Of a DNA stretch of 64,000 nucleotides, positions 16,073 to 24,245 are shown in pieces. The first letter of the stretch is position 1. Every line of letters begins with the position of its first letter. Below the pieces are notes generated by a model that searched no databases, was not told the DNA's origin, and saw only the letters and a program-made list of their open reading frames with translations. The translations under genes and the position numbers were made by a program. The DNA comes from JBBPZK01 sp965219175 (lineage in GTDB: Bacteria > Actinomycetota > Rubrobacteria > Rubrobacterales > Rubrobacteraceae): the NCBI GenBank assembly GCA_965219175.1, contig CBDCNI010000001.1, positions 1,798,001 to 1,862,000 of the forward strand. Reading direction: 5' to 3'.

Positions 16073-16522
16073 TCAAGCGCAAACAAACTTGAAGCGGTAC
16101 TTTCCTATCTGTATCTCGTCCCCGTTTCGGAGGTCGACCGCATCTACCCGGACCCTGTTGACGTAGGTCCCATTCAAGCTACCACTATCTTTTATGCGGA
16201 AACCTCCTTCCCCCGACCTTATCTCCGCGTGATGCCTGGAGACGGTAACATCGTCTAGGAATACTCCGCTTTTGGGGCTTCTACCGACCACGACAGCCTC
16301 GTCCACCGGCAAGTCATGCATCCTACGACCGGCGGTACCCTCCACCTGATCCAACTCGATCAAGGCCGCCCCGTCTACCTCCAGACCACCTTCTTCCTCC
16401 TCCTCGACGAAACTGGGCGCATAAGAAACGGTTGACTGACCGTGCGCGAGAGGAGCGCCACACTCAGAGCAAAACCTCATGTCAGGGGTGACGTGAGACC
16501 CACACTCCGGGCATAAGCTCAA
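16073..16522 (-). CDS. Zinc-ribbon and FHA-domain protein
   Basis: A 149-aa protein with an N-terminal zinc ribbon (CPECGS...FCSECG, four cysteines in the first 22 residues) and a C-terminal FHA domain (VVGRSPKSGVFLDDVTVSRHHAEI, then LNGTYVNRVRVD). FHA domains bind phosphothreonine made by Ser/Thr kinases. The neighbourhood resembles that of GarA/OdhI, but the usual N-terminal ETTS phosphosite is replaced by the zinc ribbon. Its ATG overlaps the rsiG stop (ATGA), so the two are translationally coupled. Confidence 0.87.
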   Translation of the reverse strand: MSLCPECGSHVTPDMRFCSECGAPLAHGQSTVSYAPSFVEEEEEGGLEVDGAALIELDQVEGTAGRRMHDLPVDEAVVVGRSPKSGVFLDDVTVSRHHAEIRSGEGGFRIKDSGSLNGTYVNRVRVDAVDLRNGDEIQIGKYRFKFVCA

Positions 16523-16803
16523 GACTGCCTCTTTTCTCCGCCGGGATCGAGAGGTGGTGTCTGCTCACCCAGAAGAATTCGCGCGAGCTCTTCTGGAGGA
16601 ATGGCAACCCCACCACGGCTCACGAGTTCGGCACGCACAAGGTCGATCCTTCCCTGCAAAACACGCCTACGGTAGCTGATCTCCCGCTCCTCACGGACGA
16701 GATCCGTCAGCATAGCGCCCAACTCCTCCTCTGGTGTAGACGTGAGATCCTCACTGTCCCACCATTCAGAGCCGAATCCTTCTAGTCCCTCGCGATCACT
16801 CAT
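16519..16803 (-). CDS. rsiG: Single-motif anti-sigma factor RsiG (c-di-GMP-dependent)
   Basis: This 94-aa acidic, helical protein contains exactly one E-x3-S-x2-R-x3-Q-x3-D motif, in REEREISYRRRVLQGRID. That motif binds c-di-GMP in RsiG, the anti-sigma of WhiG. Published work on Rubrobacter radiotolerans showed that such short RsiGs dimerise around c-di-GMP, hold WhiG, and control type IV pilus expression. The match to the motif is direct; the function is by family knowledge. It heads an operon with an FHA protein and a MerR regulator. whiG itself is not in the window. Confidence 0.85.
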   Translation of the reverse strand: MSDREGLEGFGSEWWDSEDLTSTPEEELGAMLTDLVREEREISYRRRVLQGRIDLVRAELVSRGGVAIPPEELARILLGEQTPPLDPGGEKRQS

Positions 16804-16884
16804 AGTACGAAAGTATAACCTCCCCTCAACCTGAAGTACAGTCTGAGCTTGAGATAGTTTAAGGTTTGAGAGAGAACGACCTCG

Positions 16885-18180
16885 CTAACGGCTGCTCTTG
16901 ACGTTGATCCGGACGCTCACGCCACGCAGGTCGTAGCGTTCGCGGAGGGAGTTCTCGATATAACGGAGGTAGCTGTCCTGTATGTCTTTTGGACGGTTGG
17001 CAAAGAGTGTAAACCTGGGAGGAGAAGAGCCTGTCTGGGTCGCGAAACGTATCTTGACTCCTCTGGGTGGCGCGCTCCTTCCGACCAGATGGTTTATGAA
17101 CTCCGCTACCTCGTGGGTCTTCAATCGAAGGTTGTATGCGCGGCGGAGGCTGACGGCGAGCGGGAGGACTCTTTCGACCGCTGAACGGTTGAGGGCGGAG
17201 AGGGCGAGGGTTGGTGGTTTGAGATCCGTCATCCTGACGGATACCTGGTACTCGACCTCCCTGAGCCTCTCCTCTGAGACGAGGTCGCGCTTGTTTATCA
17301 GGACGCCGCAGGACCTTCCGGCGTCCTCTATCTGGCGGGCGAGTTGCAAGTCTCCCCCGACTAGACCTTCAGTTGCGTCTATCAGGAGGAGAGAGACGTC
17401 GGAGGTGCGTATTGCCTCTCCCGTCCTGAGCGCGGAGTAGTAAGGGACCCCGTCCGCCCGACGGGCGCTGCGGTTTACTCCGGCGGTGTCGAGGATCAAG
17501 TAAGTACCGTCGTCTTCGGTCGAGACTTCGCCGGCCACAGCGTCCGTCGTAGTTCCTGGAGTATCCGAGACCACGGAGCGCTCGGAACCTATCAGCTCGT
17601 TTAGAAGGGTGCTCTTGCCGACGTTCGGCCTGCCAATTATCGCCAGGCGCGGCAGGTGCTCATCGGGTTGCTCCTCCGGCTCCGGCAACCGTGAGACTAC
17701 CGCGTCGAGCAAGTCCCCGGTCCCGAGCCCGTGGGCGGCGGAGATCGGGTAAGGTTCTCCCTCACCGAGCGAGTAGAAGGAGTAACGATCCGTATCGTCG
17801 GCGGGGTTGTCCAGCTTGTTCACGGCCAGCACCACCTCCCCAGGCGCCCGCCTGAGCTCCCTGGCTATCACGGCGTCGGCTTCAGTCGGTCCCGTTCTCG
17901 AATCCGCTAGGTGTACGATCACCGCCGCTTCTTCTATGGCTACCTTGGCCTGAAGTGTAACCAGAGCTTCGAGCCCCACGTTGGACAACGGCTCCATGCC
18001 GCCGGTATCGACCAGGGTAAACTCCGTCCCGGCCCATTCCGCCCTGCTGTAAGTCCTGTCGCGAGTCGTACCGGGCTCCCCAGAAACAACCGCCTGACGA
18101 CGACCGATGATCCTATTTACGAGCGAACTCTTCCCGACGTTCGGCGCTCCCACTATCGCCACCACCGGCAGGCCGCTCAT
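16885..18180 (-). CDS. der: GTPase Der (EngA)
   Basis: Essential tandem GTPase for assembly of the 50S subunit. The 431-aa protein has two G domains with G1 motifs GAPNVGKSS (near the N-terminus) and GRPNVGKST, G3 DTGG and DTAG, G4 NKLD and NKRD, and a C-terminal KH-like domain. The start ATG overlaps the plsC stop (ATGA). The cmk-plsC-der order is the standard actinobacterial one with plsC inserted. Confidence 0.96.
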   Translation of the reverse strand: MSGLPVVAIVGAPNVGKSSLVNRIIGRRQAVVSGEPGTTRDRTYSRAEWAGTEFTLVDTGGMEPLSNVGLEALVTLQAKVAIEEAAVIVHLADSRTGPTEADAVIARELRRAPGEVVLAVNKLDNPADDTDRYSFYSLGEGEPYPISAAHGLGTGDLLDAVVSRLPEPEEQPDEHLPRLAIIGRPNVGKSTLLNELIGSERSVVSDTPGTTTDAVAGEVSTEDDGTYLILDTAGVNRSARRADGVPYYSALRTGEAIRTSDVSLLLIDATEGLVGGDLQLARQIEDAGRSCGVLINKRDLVSEERLREVEYQVSVRMTDLKPPTLALSALNRSAVERVLPLAVSLRRAYNLRLKTHEVAEFINHLVGRSAPPRGVKIRFATQTGSSPPRFTLFANRPKDIQDSYLRYIENSLRERYDLRGVSVRINVKSSR

Positions 18181-18857
18181 TTCTCACCCCCGTCATTCCC
18201 GACTGGAAGACCGTAAATAGTTGCGAGGATCCCCTCCGAGACCTCATTGTAAGCCTCTCTACCTCTCAGAGTATTATCCATGTTTACAGGTTTGCCGATA
18301 TATGCTTTGAGTTTCTCTCCTCTCAGCCGGGAGGCAAGGGTTGGGGCTTTGCTTATGAAGACGGGAAGGATGGAGGCTCCGCTCCGGGAGGCGAGCATTA
18401 TGGCCCCGTTTTTGGGTTGACGGTCGGATCCTGCGTCTGGTCCTTCGGTCCTGTGGGTGCCTTCGGGGAAGATACCGAGAGCCCAGCCTTCAGAAAGGTA
18501 TCCGAGGGATGCCCGCAGGGCTGTGCGACCACCACCCTGGCGGTCGACGGGGAAAGTGCCTATGAACCTGAAGAAACTCCTGAACGGGAAGACGAAGACC
18601 TCCTTTTTAGCCATCCACTGTATACGCCTGGGTACGGCGGTGCAGACGAAGACTGGGTCGAGATATTGCGAGTGGTTGGCGACGATGACGAGAGGCCCGT
18701 TGTGGGGCACGTTCTCCCGGCCCTCGACGGTGAAACCGTATATGAGCTTGAAGAGAATATTCACCGACCACCGGAAGAGCCGGTAGCGGGGCGACAGGTG
18801 AACGTCACGAGGCTTATCGTTGCTTACTGACTCTCCGCCGCTAGAGGATGAAGTCAA
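18177..18857 (-). CDS. plsC: 1-acyl-glycerol-3-phosphate acyltransferase (PlsC family)
   Basis: Membrane-associated acyltransferase that makes phosphatidic acid. The 226-aa protein shows the catalytic box NHSQYLD (H-x4-D), the second box with FPEGTHR, and RIQWMAKKEVF between them. A hydrophobic segment lies near residues 27-45. It sits 3 bases after cmk and overlaps der, so it is part of the same transcript. The start is TTG 18857; a later in-frame start is possible because the first 15 residues are Ser-rich and unconserved. Confidence 0.88.
   Translation of the reverse strand: MTSSSSGGESVSNDKPRDVHLSPRYRLFRWSVNILFKLIYGFTVEGRENVPHNGPLVIVANHSQYLDPVFVCTAVPRRIQWMAKKEVFVFPFRSFFRFIGTFPVDRQGGGRTALRASLGYLSEGWALGIFPEGTHRTEGPDAGSDRQPKNGAIMLASRSGASILPVFISKAPTLASRLRGEKLKAYIGKPVNMDNTLRGREAYNEVSEGILATIYGLPVGNDGGEK
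18271..18278 (-). other. Near-match GTATTATC at a strand-skew switch
   Basis: One base from GTATTATG. Left flank is C/T-rich, right flank (from about 18330) is G-rich. Listed as a weaker member of the CATAATAC set. Confidence 0.3.
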
Positions 18858-18860
18858 GGC

Positions 18861-19535
18861 TCACGAGCCTCTCTTCGGGTCAAAGGCGGAGGCGAGAGCG
18901 AGTATTCGTTCCACCACCTCTTCGAGGCCGAGTTCGGTGGTGTCTATGATCCGGGCGTCCGGAGCCGGTTTTAGAGGAGCTGTCTCGCGCTCAGTATCTC
19001 GACGGTCGCGGGTCTTCATGGCTTCTCTGATGCGTTCCAACTCCGCTTCCCGGCCGCTCTGACGAGCCCGGCGACGCGCCCTCTCTTCCGGTGCGGCGGA
19101 CAGGAATATCTTCAACTCCGCATCCGGCAGCACTATCGTCCCTATATCCCGCCCCTCGACAACGGCGCCGCCTTCTTCCTCACGAGCCCTCTCAGCCGCC
19201 TCTCGCTGTGCGGCGAGTAGCACGGACCTGACACGGGGACTCGCCGAGACTTTAGACGCCGCGGCGGAGACCTCAGGGCTGCGGAGCGCCTCATCCTGGA
19301 CGGGCTCGCCATCCACCACGACGCCGTCGCCCTCCAACCTTATACGCCCGGCCGCCGAGGCGAGAGCTTCTTCGTGGTCCGGGTCGAGGTTTTCTCGCAG
19401 CGCCAGGAAGGCTACCGCCCTGTACGCGGCGCCTGTGTTTACGTCGGAAAAGCCGAGTCGTTCGGCGACCGCGTGGGCGACCGAACTCTTTCCGCTTCCG
19501 GCGGGACCATCTATGGCTATAAGGAATCCGTTCAT
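18861..19535 (-). CDS. cmk: Cytidylate kinase
   Basis: Phosphorylates CMP and dCMP. The P-loop IAIDGPAGSGKSS is at the N-terminus, followed by NTGAAYRAVAFLA, VVEGRDIGTIVLPDA and ERARRRARQ. ATG 19535 (MNGFLIAIDG) is preferred over an in-frame ATG 11 codons upstream because it gives the normal family N-terminus, with GGGG a few bases upstream, and 224 aa. It lies 64 bases after aroA. Confidence 0.94.
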   Translation of the reverse strand: MNGFLIAIDGPAGSGKSSVAHAVAERLGFSDVNTGAAYRAVAFLALRENLDPDHEEALASAAGRIRLEGDGVVVDGEPVQDEALRSPEVSAAASKVSASPRVRSVLLAAQREAAERAREEEGGAVVEGRDIGTIVLPDAELKIFLSAAPEERARRRARQSGREAELERIREAMKTRDRRDTERETAPLKPAPDARIIDTTELGLEEVVERILALASAFDPKRGS

Positions 19536-19599
19536 CAACCCCGGAAGTATAGCCGATACGGCGCCCATACTGGCGTGGAAGCCCGCGCAGGTTGCGGGA

Positions 19600-20970
19600 T
19601 CACCTGAGAGAGTCGAGGACTCGGAAGTATTCCGGGAAGGTCTTCGTTACGCACGATGGGTTCCGTATCCTTATTCCTCTCGCGACGAGCCCAGTGATCG
19701 AGAACGCCATCGCCATCCGGTGGTCCCCGTAAGTCTCGATGGACGCACCCACAACCGGGCCTGGCTCCACGCGCAATCCGTCCCGCTCCTCGGAGACGCG
19801 CACCCCGAGCCGGCCCAACTCCGTGACGACGGCGGAGATGCGATCCGTCTCCTGGCGCCGCGTGTGCCCGACGTTCTTTATAATGGTCGGCGTCGCGGCG
19901 AACGGCGCTATCGCCGCCAGCGTCATCATCGTGTCGGAGAACTCGTTCATGTCCACCTCGACGCCACACAAGCGCTCCGGCCCACTGACCTCGACGAAAT
20001 CTCGCCCGATCTCCACTCCGCACCCCATCCTCTCCAGCACACCGACGAACTTCAAGTCTCCTTGTGGCGAGTTGTTTCCGAGACCGGGAACCCTGACCCT
20101 CCCGCCGGTTACGGCCGCGGCGGCAAAGAAGTACGAAGCAGCCGAAGCGTCCGGCTCGACGGCGTAGTCTATAGCCCGGTAGAAAGAGGGAGAGACCTCG
20201 AAACGTCCGAGATCCTCATTCACGAGAACCTCGACCCCGAAATCAGCCATCATGGAAGTCGTGATCCCAACATAGGGCTTCGAGCCACGCCCGCTACCGG
20301 CCATCAGGATCACCCGCTCCCCGGCATACGGCGCCGCCACCAGAAGCCCGCTCAAGAACTGGCTGCTCTGACTCACCTCGACCCGAATCTCACCTCCCCG
20401 AATGCCGCCCCCGTAGACCACAACCGGAAACTTCCCATCCTCTCCCGCATACCCGACTTCGACACCCAACGACCTCATGGCATCCACCAGATCCGCCACA
20501 GGACGCTCCCGCATCCGGGGTACCCCATCAACCACATAAGTGCCGTCCCCTAGCGCCAGCATCGGCGGCAAAAACCTGGCGACCGTCCCGGCGTTCCCCG
20601 CAAAAAGAGTCAACCTCTCATCCTTTGTTGGTATTATGCCTCTTTGTCCTTTGACGTGTACCAGGGTGCGGGCCTGGGTTTTTGCTGGATCCTTATCCGT
20701 CTTTACTTCGAGGGAGAAGCCGAGGGTTGCGAGGGCTTGCATCAGGTAGAAGGAGTCATCGCTTATAAGGGGGTTGGTGATGGTCGATGGTCCGTCGGCC
20801 AGGGCAGCGAGGAGTAGAGCCCGGTTTGTGACGCTTTTGGAGCCTGGGACGGTTACAGTGGCGTCTACGGGATGCGGCAGCGGCTGTATCTCCAGCTCTT
20901 CGGGGAACTCGCCTCTTACGTCTTCGATGGAGAAATCTTTGCCGGGAATACCGGAGACGGGGCTCATCAC
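19600..20970 (-). CDS. aroA: 3-phosphoshikimate 1-carboxyvinyltransferase (EPSP synthase)
   Basis: Sixth step of the shikimate pathway. The 456-aa protein shows the family signatures VPGSKSVTNRALLLAALA, LFAGNAGTVARFLPP and RQETDRISAVVTELGRLG. Start GTG 20970 or the next codon ATG overlaps the rluB stop (GTGATGA). The remaining shikimate genes aroQ-aroB-aroK-aroC are 20 kb away in the window. A CATAATAC motif lies inside it. Confidence 0.95.
   Translation of the reverse strand: MMSPVSGIPGKDFSIEDVRGEFPEELEIQPLPHPVDATVTVPGSKSVTNRALLLAALADGPSTITNPLISDDSFYLMQALATLGFSLEVKTDKDPAKTQARTLVHVKGQRGIIPTKDERLTLFAGNAGTVARFLPPMLALGDGTYVVDGVPRMRERPVADLVDAMRSLGVEVGYAGEDGKFPVVVYGGGIRGGEIRVEVSQSSQFLSGLLVAAPYAGERVILMAGSGRGSKPYVGITTSMMADFGVEVLVNEDLGRFEVSPSFYRAIDYAVEPDASAASYFFAAAAVTGGRVRVPGLGNNSPQGDLKFVGVLERMGCGVEIGRDFVEVSGPERLCGVEVDMNEFSDTMMTLAAIAPFAATPTIIKNVGHTRRQETDRISAVVTELGRLGVRVSEERDGLRVEPGPVVGASIETYGDHRMAMAFSITGLVARGIRIRNPSCVTKTFPEYFRVLDSLR
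20631..20638 (-). repeat. CATAATAC motif, copy 4 (in aroA)
   Basis: GTATTATG on the plus strand, read in aroA as GGC ATA ATA CCA (G-I-I-P). Left flank 20571-20630 has 21 C and 12 G; 20701-20760 to the right has 22 G and 11 C. Confidence 0.55.
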
Positions 20971-21665
20971 AGCGCCTTTAGTTCTTCTTGGGTGAGATCC
21001 CGGACTTGGCCCGGCGAAAGATCGCCGAGGAGCACGGGGCCGACCCGGATGCGCTCCAGGGAGATGAGAAATAACCCCACGGCCTTACACGCTCTTCGTA
21101 TTATGCGTTTACGGCCTTCGTGGATGGTCAGGTCGAAGGTAGTTGTTTTTGCGGTGCGGTTGAGGTTGGTTAGTTTGGGTGGGAGCATCTTGCCGTCTTC
21201 GAGGGTTGGGCCGTTTGCGAGGGCGGCGAGTGATGATTCGGGGGCTCGGCCTCTGATGGTCAGGCGGTACTGTTTTTCGATCTCTGATGACGGATGGGCG
21301 ATGTGGTGGGCGAGCAGGCCGTCGTTTGTGAGGATAAGTAGGCCGGTCGTGTCTGCGTCGAGGCGTCCGACCGGGACGAGACCGGGGACTTCGGGCATGA
21401 GATCCGAGACGGTCAGGCGTCCGAGGCCGGGTTCGTCTTGCAGGGTGGTAAGGTAGCCGGCGGGCTTGTTGAGGGCCAGGTAGGTAGACTTTTGCGGCAG
21501 GGTTACGGGTTCACCTTCGAAAGAGACTTCGTCTTGGGGCGAGACGCTCACGCCGAGGGTGGCGGTCTCCCCGTTGAGCTTGACCCTGCCGGCGGAGATC
21601 AGGGCTTCAGCCTTGCGGCGAGAGGGCGCGGCTCCCGCGCGGGCGAGGTAGGCTTGCAGGCGCAT
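20967..21665 (-). CDS. rluB: Pseudouridine synthase RluB/RsuA family
   Basis: Modifies uridine in rRNA (probably 23S U2605 by family). The 232-aa protein has an N-terminal S4 RNA-binding domain (MRLQAYLARAGAAPSRRKAEALI) and the catalytic motif GRLDADTTGLLILTNDG with its Asp. Gene order scpA-scpB-rluB-cmk-der is standard. Start ATG 21665 lies 4 bases after the scpB stop. Confidence 0.93.
   Translation of the reverse strand: MRLQAYLARAGAAPSRRKAEALISAGRVKLNGETATLGVSVSPQDEVSFEGEPVTLPQKSTYLALNKPAGYLTTLQDEPGLGRLTVSDLMPEVPGLVPVGRLDADTTGLLILTNDGLLAHHIAHPSSEIEKQYRLTIRGRAPESSLAALANGPTLEDGKMLPPKLTNLNRTAKTTTFDLTIHEGRKRIIRRACKAVGLFLISLERIRVGPVLLGDLSPGQVRDLTQEELKAL
21098..21105 (-). repeat. CATAATAC motif, copy 5 (in rluB)
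   Basis: GTATTATG on the plus strand (CGCATAATAC on minus), read as R-I-I-R. The right side turns strongly G/T-rich; the left C-rich part is short (about 40 bases). Confidence 0.5.
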
Positions 21666-21669
21666 CTTT

Positions 21670-22260
21670 TCAGGCTTCCTCGGGGACGGCCGGGGCCTCG
21701 CGGACCTTTTCTAGGCGGTCCCGGAGGCGGTCCAATTCCTCGGGGGCGACGAGGGTGTCGAGAGATGGGAAGGCATCGCGCGAGGCGGCGCCGGTCGCGG
21801 CGAGGAACTCGGCGGTGACTTCCAGGAGCGCGGGCGAGCCTGGAGTGTCTTTGTCGGATCCAGCCTCGATCAGGAGGCCGCGCTCTAGCAGACCACGCAC
21901 GACGGCGTCGGAGTTTACGCCGCGGGCGGCTGAGACGGCGGCGCGGGTCAGAGGACCTAGATAGAGGGCGCAGGAGAGCACCTCGTGGGCCGCGTTTGAG
22001 AGCGGGGTAGGACGCAACTCTCGCCTGAAACGCTCCACGGCCGGGGCGCAGGCCGGGTTCGTCGCGAGCTGGTAGCCACCGGCAACGTTTCGCAGGACTA
22101 TGCCGGAGTCTTCTAAGGAATAGCGGGTTTCGAGTTCTGTCAGGGCGTCCCGGACTTCTTGAATAGGCAAGTCGACGGCGGCGGCTAGGTCTTTCAGGGA
22201 GACGGGACGTCCGCTGACGAGCAGGATCGCCTCTATCAGTTGGCGAGGGCTGGCGTTCAT
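21670..22260 (-). CDS. scpB: Segregation and condensation protein B
   Basis: Winged-helix partner of ScpA and Smc in chromosome compaction. From ATG 22260, which overlaps the scpA stop (ATGA), it is 196 aa, with the typical opening RQLIEAILLVSGRPVSLKDLA and the second winged helix (LSNAAHEVLSCALYLGPLTRAAVSAARGVNSD). The open frame continues upstream through scpA, but that part is Arg/Pro-rich and not real. Confidence 0.92.
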   Translation of the reverse strand: MNASPRQLIEAILLVSGRPVSLKDLAAAVDLPIQEVRDALTELETRYSLEDSGIVLRNVAGGYQLATNPACAPAVERFRRELRPTPLSNAAHEVLSCALYLGPLTRAAVSAARGVNSDAVVRGLLERGLLIEAGSDKDTPGSPALLEVTAEFLAATGAASRDAFPSLDTLVAPEELDRLRDRLEKVREAPAVPEEA

Positions 22261-22952
22261 CCGGCGGGTAGGAAGGTAAGGGGACCCAGAGGCTCCGGTT
22301 GGGAGAGGGAGAGATGGCCTTCGTTGGCTAGAGATAGTGAGGCGGCGAAGGCCACGGCGGCGTGGAGACGGTCCATGTCGCGCACCAGGTCTTCGTAGGA
22401 GAGAGGGCCGCGGACGAGAGAAGTACGGATCAGGGCGGCTAGTTCCTGGATGGTCAGCGTGATAGGGCCGAGGTGGGCGGTCGGGGGCTCGACTATCCGC
22501 GAAAACGTCCGGCGGGCGACGTTTTGGAGGCGATCCGGGTCGATCCCGAAGCGTCCGGGGCGGGGACGGAGGGAATGGGCGGAAGCGTAGAAGCCGGCGT
22601 TCGACTCGAACCTCTCGCGGAGGTGCTCGGCTCCGCGCTTGACCTTCAGGTACGAGGCGAGCCTCTCGGCGAGTTGCTCCTGTGAGAGTGCTATTTCCTC
22701 GTCTGGTTCCTCGGGATCGAGGGCCGGGAAGAGCATCCGGCTCTTTAGCAGCACGAGGGAGGCGGCGGAACCAACGAACTCCGTGTCCCGTTCTAGGGTT
22801 CCCTGGACGCTTTCGGAGCGGGAGTCGAGGTAGAGGTCTACGATCTCCCGCAGGGGGACCTCGAAGATCTCGACTTCTTCTTTCAGGATCAAGGCGAGCA
22901 ACCACTCGTAAGGCCCGGAATAAACGTCTAACTCAACGGTGAATTGGGCCAA
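22257..22952 (-). CDS. scpA: Segregation and condensation protein A (kleisin)
   Basis: Kleisin subunit that bridges Smc heads. The product begins LAQFTVELDVYSGPYEWLLALILKEEVEIFEVPL, the conserved ScpA N-terminus, and ends in the C-terminal winged helix. TTG 22952 is chosen because a very strong ribosome site, GAGGAGGGAGG, ends 8 bases before it. A longer in-frame start at 23024 would translate a 12-bp tandem repeat into an Asn-Pro-Ser-Val tail that the family lacks. Length from TTG is 231 aa. Confidence 0.9.
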   Translation of the reverse strand: MAQFTVELDVYSGPYEWLLALILKEEVEIFEVPLREIVDLYLDSRSESVQGTLERDTEFVGSAASLVLLKSRMLFPALDPEEPDEEIALSQEQLAERLASYLKVKRGAEHLRERFESNAGFYASAHSLRPRPGRFGIDPDRLQNVARRTFSRIVEPPTAHLGPITLTIQELAALIRTSLVRGPLSYEDLVRDMDRLHAAVAFAASLSLANEGHLSLSQPEPLGPLTFLPAG

Positions 22953-22970
22953 TGGTCTGCCTCCCTCCTC

Positions 22971-23024
22971 GTTCGCGTTTGGGTTCACACTTGGGTTCAC
23001 ACTTGGGTTCGCACTATGGTTCAC
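22971..23024 (-). repeat. 12-bp tandem repeat (4.5 units) in the scpA leader
   Basis: Units on the plus strand are GTTCGCGTTTGG, GTTCACACTTGG, GTTCACACTTGG, GTTCGCACTATG and a partial GTTCAC. They lie between the Ald-like gene stop and the scpA ribosome site, so copy number would change the distance in the coupled message without changing the protein if TTG 22952 is the start. Confidence 0.7.
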
Positions 23025-24154
23025 GTTACCTCCGAATGGAGCGGCAGGACGGAGGAGAGCGGCTGTGGATCTTCGCCTCGGGCCTGGGCGAGAGGAGGGC
23101 TCACTACGCGACCCTCGGCGGCGACCACGCCGTTTCGGAGGCCGGCGTCAGCGTTGAGGGCGTCTATGAGGCCGCGGCCGGAGATCTCCCGGACGAAGGG
23201 CAGGATGGCATTCGAGAGGGCGCGGGTCGCGGTGACCGGGACGGTGGCCGGCACGTTCTTGACGCAGTAGTGGACGACGCCCTCCTCAACAAAAGTAGGG
23301 TTATCCAGGGTGGTCGCGTGGGAAGTCTCGACGCAACCGCCGTAATCCACGTCTACGTCCAGGATCACGCTGCCCTCTTTCATCCGTCCGACGGTCTTTC
23401 GGCTAACGAGCGTCGGCGTCCGGGCGCCGGCCACGAAGACGGCCCCGATCAGTAGGTCCGCCTTCGCGACGGTCTCTTCTATTTCGAGGCTGCCGGCAAC
23501 AAGGGTCGTAACCCTCCCGAGGCGCGCCTCTTCCACGCGCCTGAGACGGTCCAGGTCGCGGTCCATGACGACGACTTCGGCCCCGAGCCCGCTCGCCACG
23601 CGGGCGGCGACCGACCCGACGATACCGCAGCCCAGAATCACCACGCACCCCGGCCGGACGCCCGTAGAGCCGCCGAGCAAAATGCCTCTCCCGCCGTTCG
23701 GGCGCTGTAGGTAGTGGGCCCCGATCTGGGGGGTCAATCGGCCAGCGATCTCACTCATCGGCGTTAGAACGGGGAACCTCCCACGATCGTCCCGGATGCC
23801 TTCAGCCGCCAACGCGACGCACCGCGAGTCGAGAACCGCCCGCGTCAGACCCGGATTTATCGGCAAAGAAAGAAAGGACAACAGGATCAGGTCTTCCCTC
23901 AGGTAAGCGTACTCCTCCTCTACGGGTCCGTAGACTTTCACGAGGAGTTCCGAGTCAGCGTACACTTTCCCGGCGTCGGTATAGATACGGGCGCCAGCCT
24001 TCTCGTACTCTTGATCCGTCATGTCCGAAGACTCGCCGGACTCCGACTCGACCATCACCTTATGGCCGACCTTCGTGAGTTCGTAGACAGCCTCCGGAGA
24101 AAGGGCGGCGCGACTCTCACCCACCGTAAGCTCCCTGACAACCCCAATCCTCAC
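23021..24154 (-). CDS. Alanine-dehydrogenase-like protein with altered active site
   Basis: The 377-aa protein aligns along its whole length with alanine dehydrogenase (MRIGVVRE, TPMSEIAGRLTPQIGAHYL, VVILGCGIVGSVAA Rossmann motif, DVDVDYGGC, VHYCVKNVPATVP). Arg15 and the Asp of the DxGGC region are kept. However, the catalytic Lys75 position (KVKEP in typical enzymes) reads KVYGP, and the His96 position (FLHLA) reads FLSLP. Both changes make normal alanine deamination doubtful; a related loss is seen in transhydrogenase alpha subunits. It is placed between the unknown gene and scpA, where actinobacteria often have other genes. Function open. Confidence 0.75.
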   Translation of the reverse strand: MRIGVVRELTVGESRAALSPEAVYELTKVGHKVMVESESGESSDMTDQEYEKAGARIYTDAGKVYADSELLVKVYGPVEEEYAYLREDLILLSFLSLPINPGLTRAVLDSRCVALAAEGIRDDRGRFPVLTPMSEIAGRLTPQIGAHYLQRPNGGRGILLGGSTGVRPGCVVILGCGIVGSVAARVASGLGAEVVVMDRDLDRLRRVEEARLGRVTTLVAGSLEIEETVAKADLLIGAVFVAGARTPTLVSRKTVGRMKEGSVILDVDVDYGGCVETSHATTLDNPTFVEEGVVHYCVKNVPATVPVTATRALSNAILPFVREISGRGLIDALNADAGLRNGVVAAEGRVVSPPLAQARGEDPQPLSSVLPLHSEVT

Positions 24155-24245
24155 CCTCTTACTCCGTTCTCTGCTCGTGGTTCCGTCTCATACCTGGAGA
24201 GATTAACCCGAACCGGGGTTTCTATCCAGAGCTTCCGGTCAAAGA

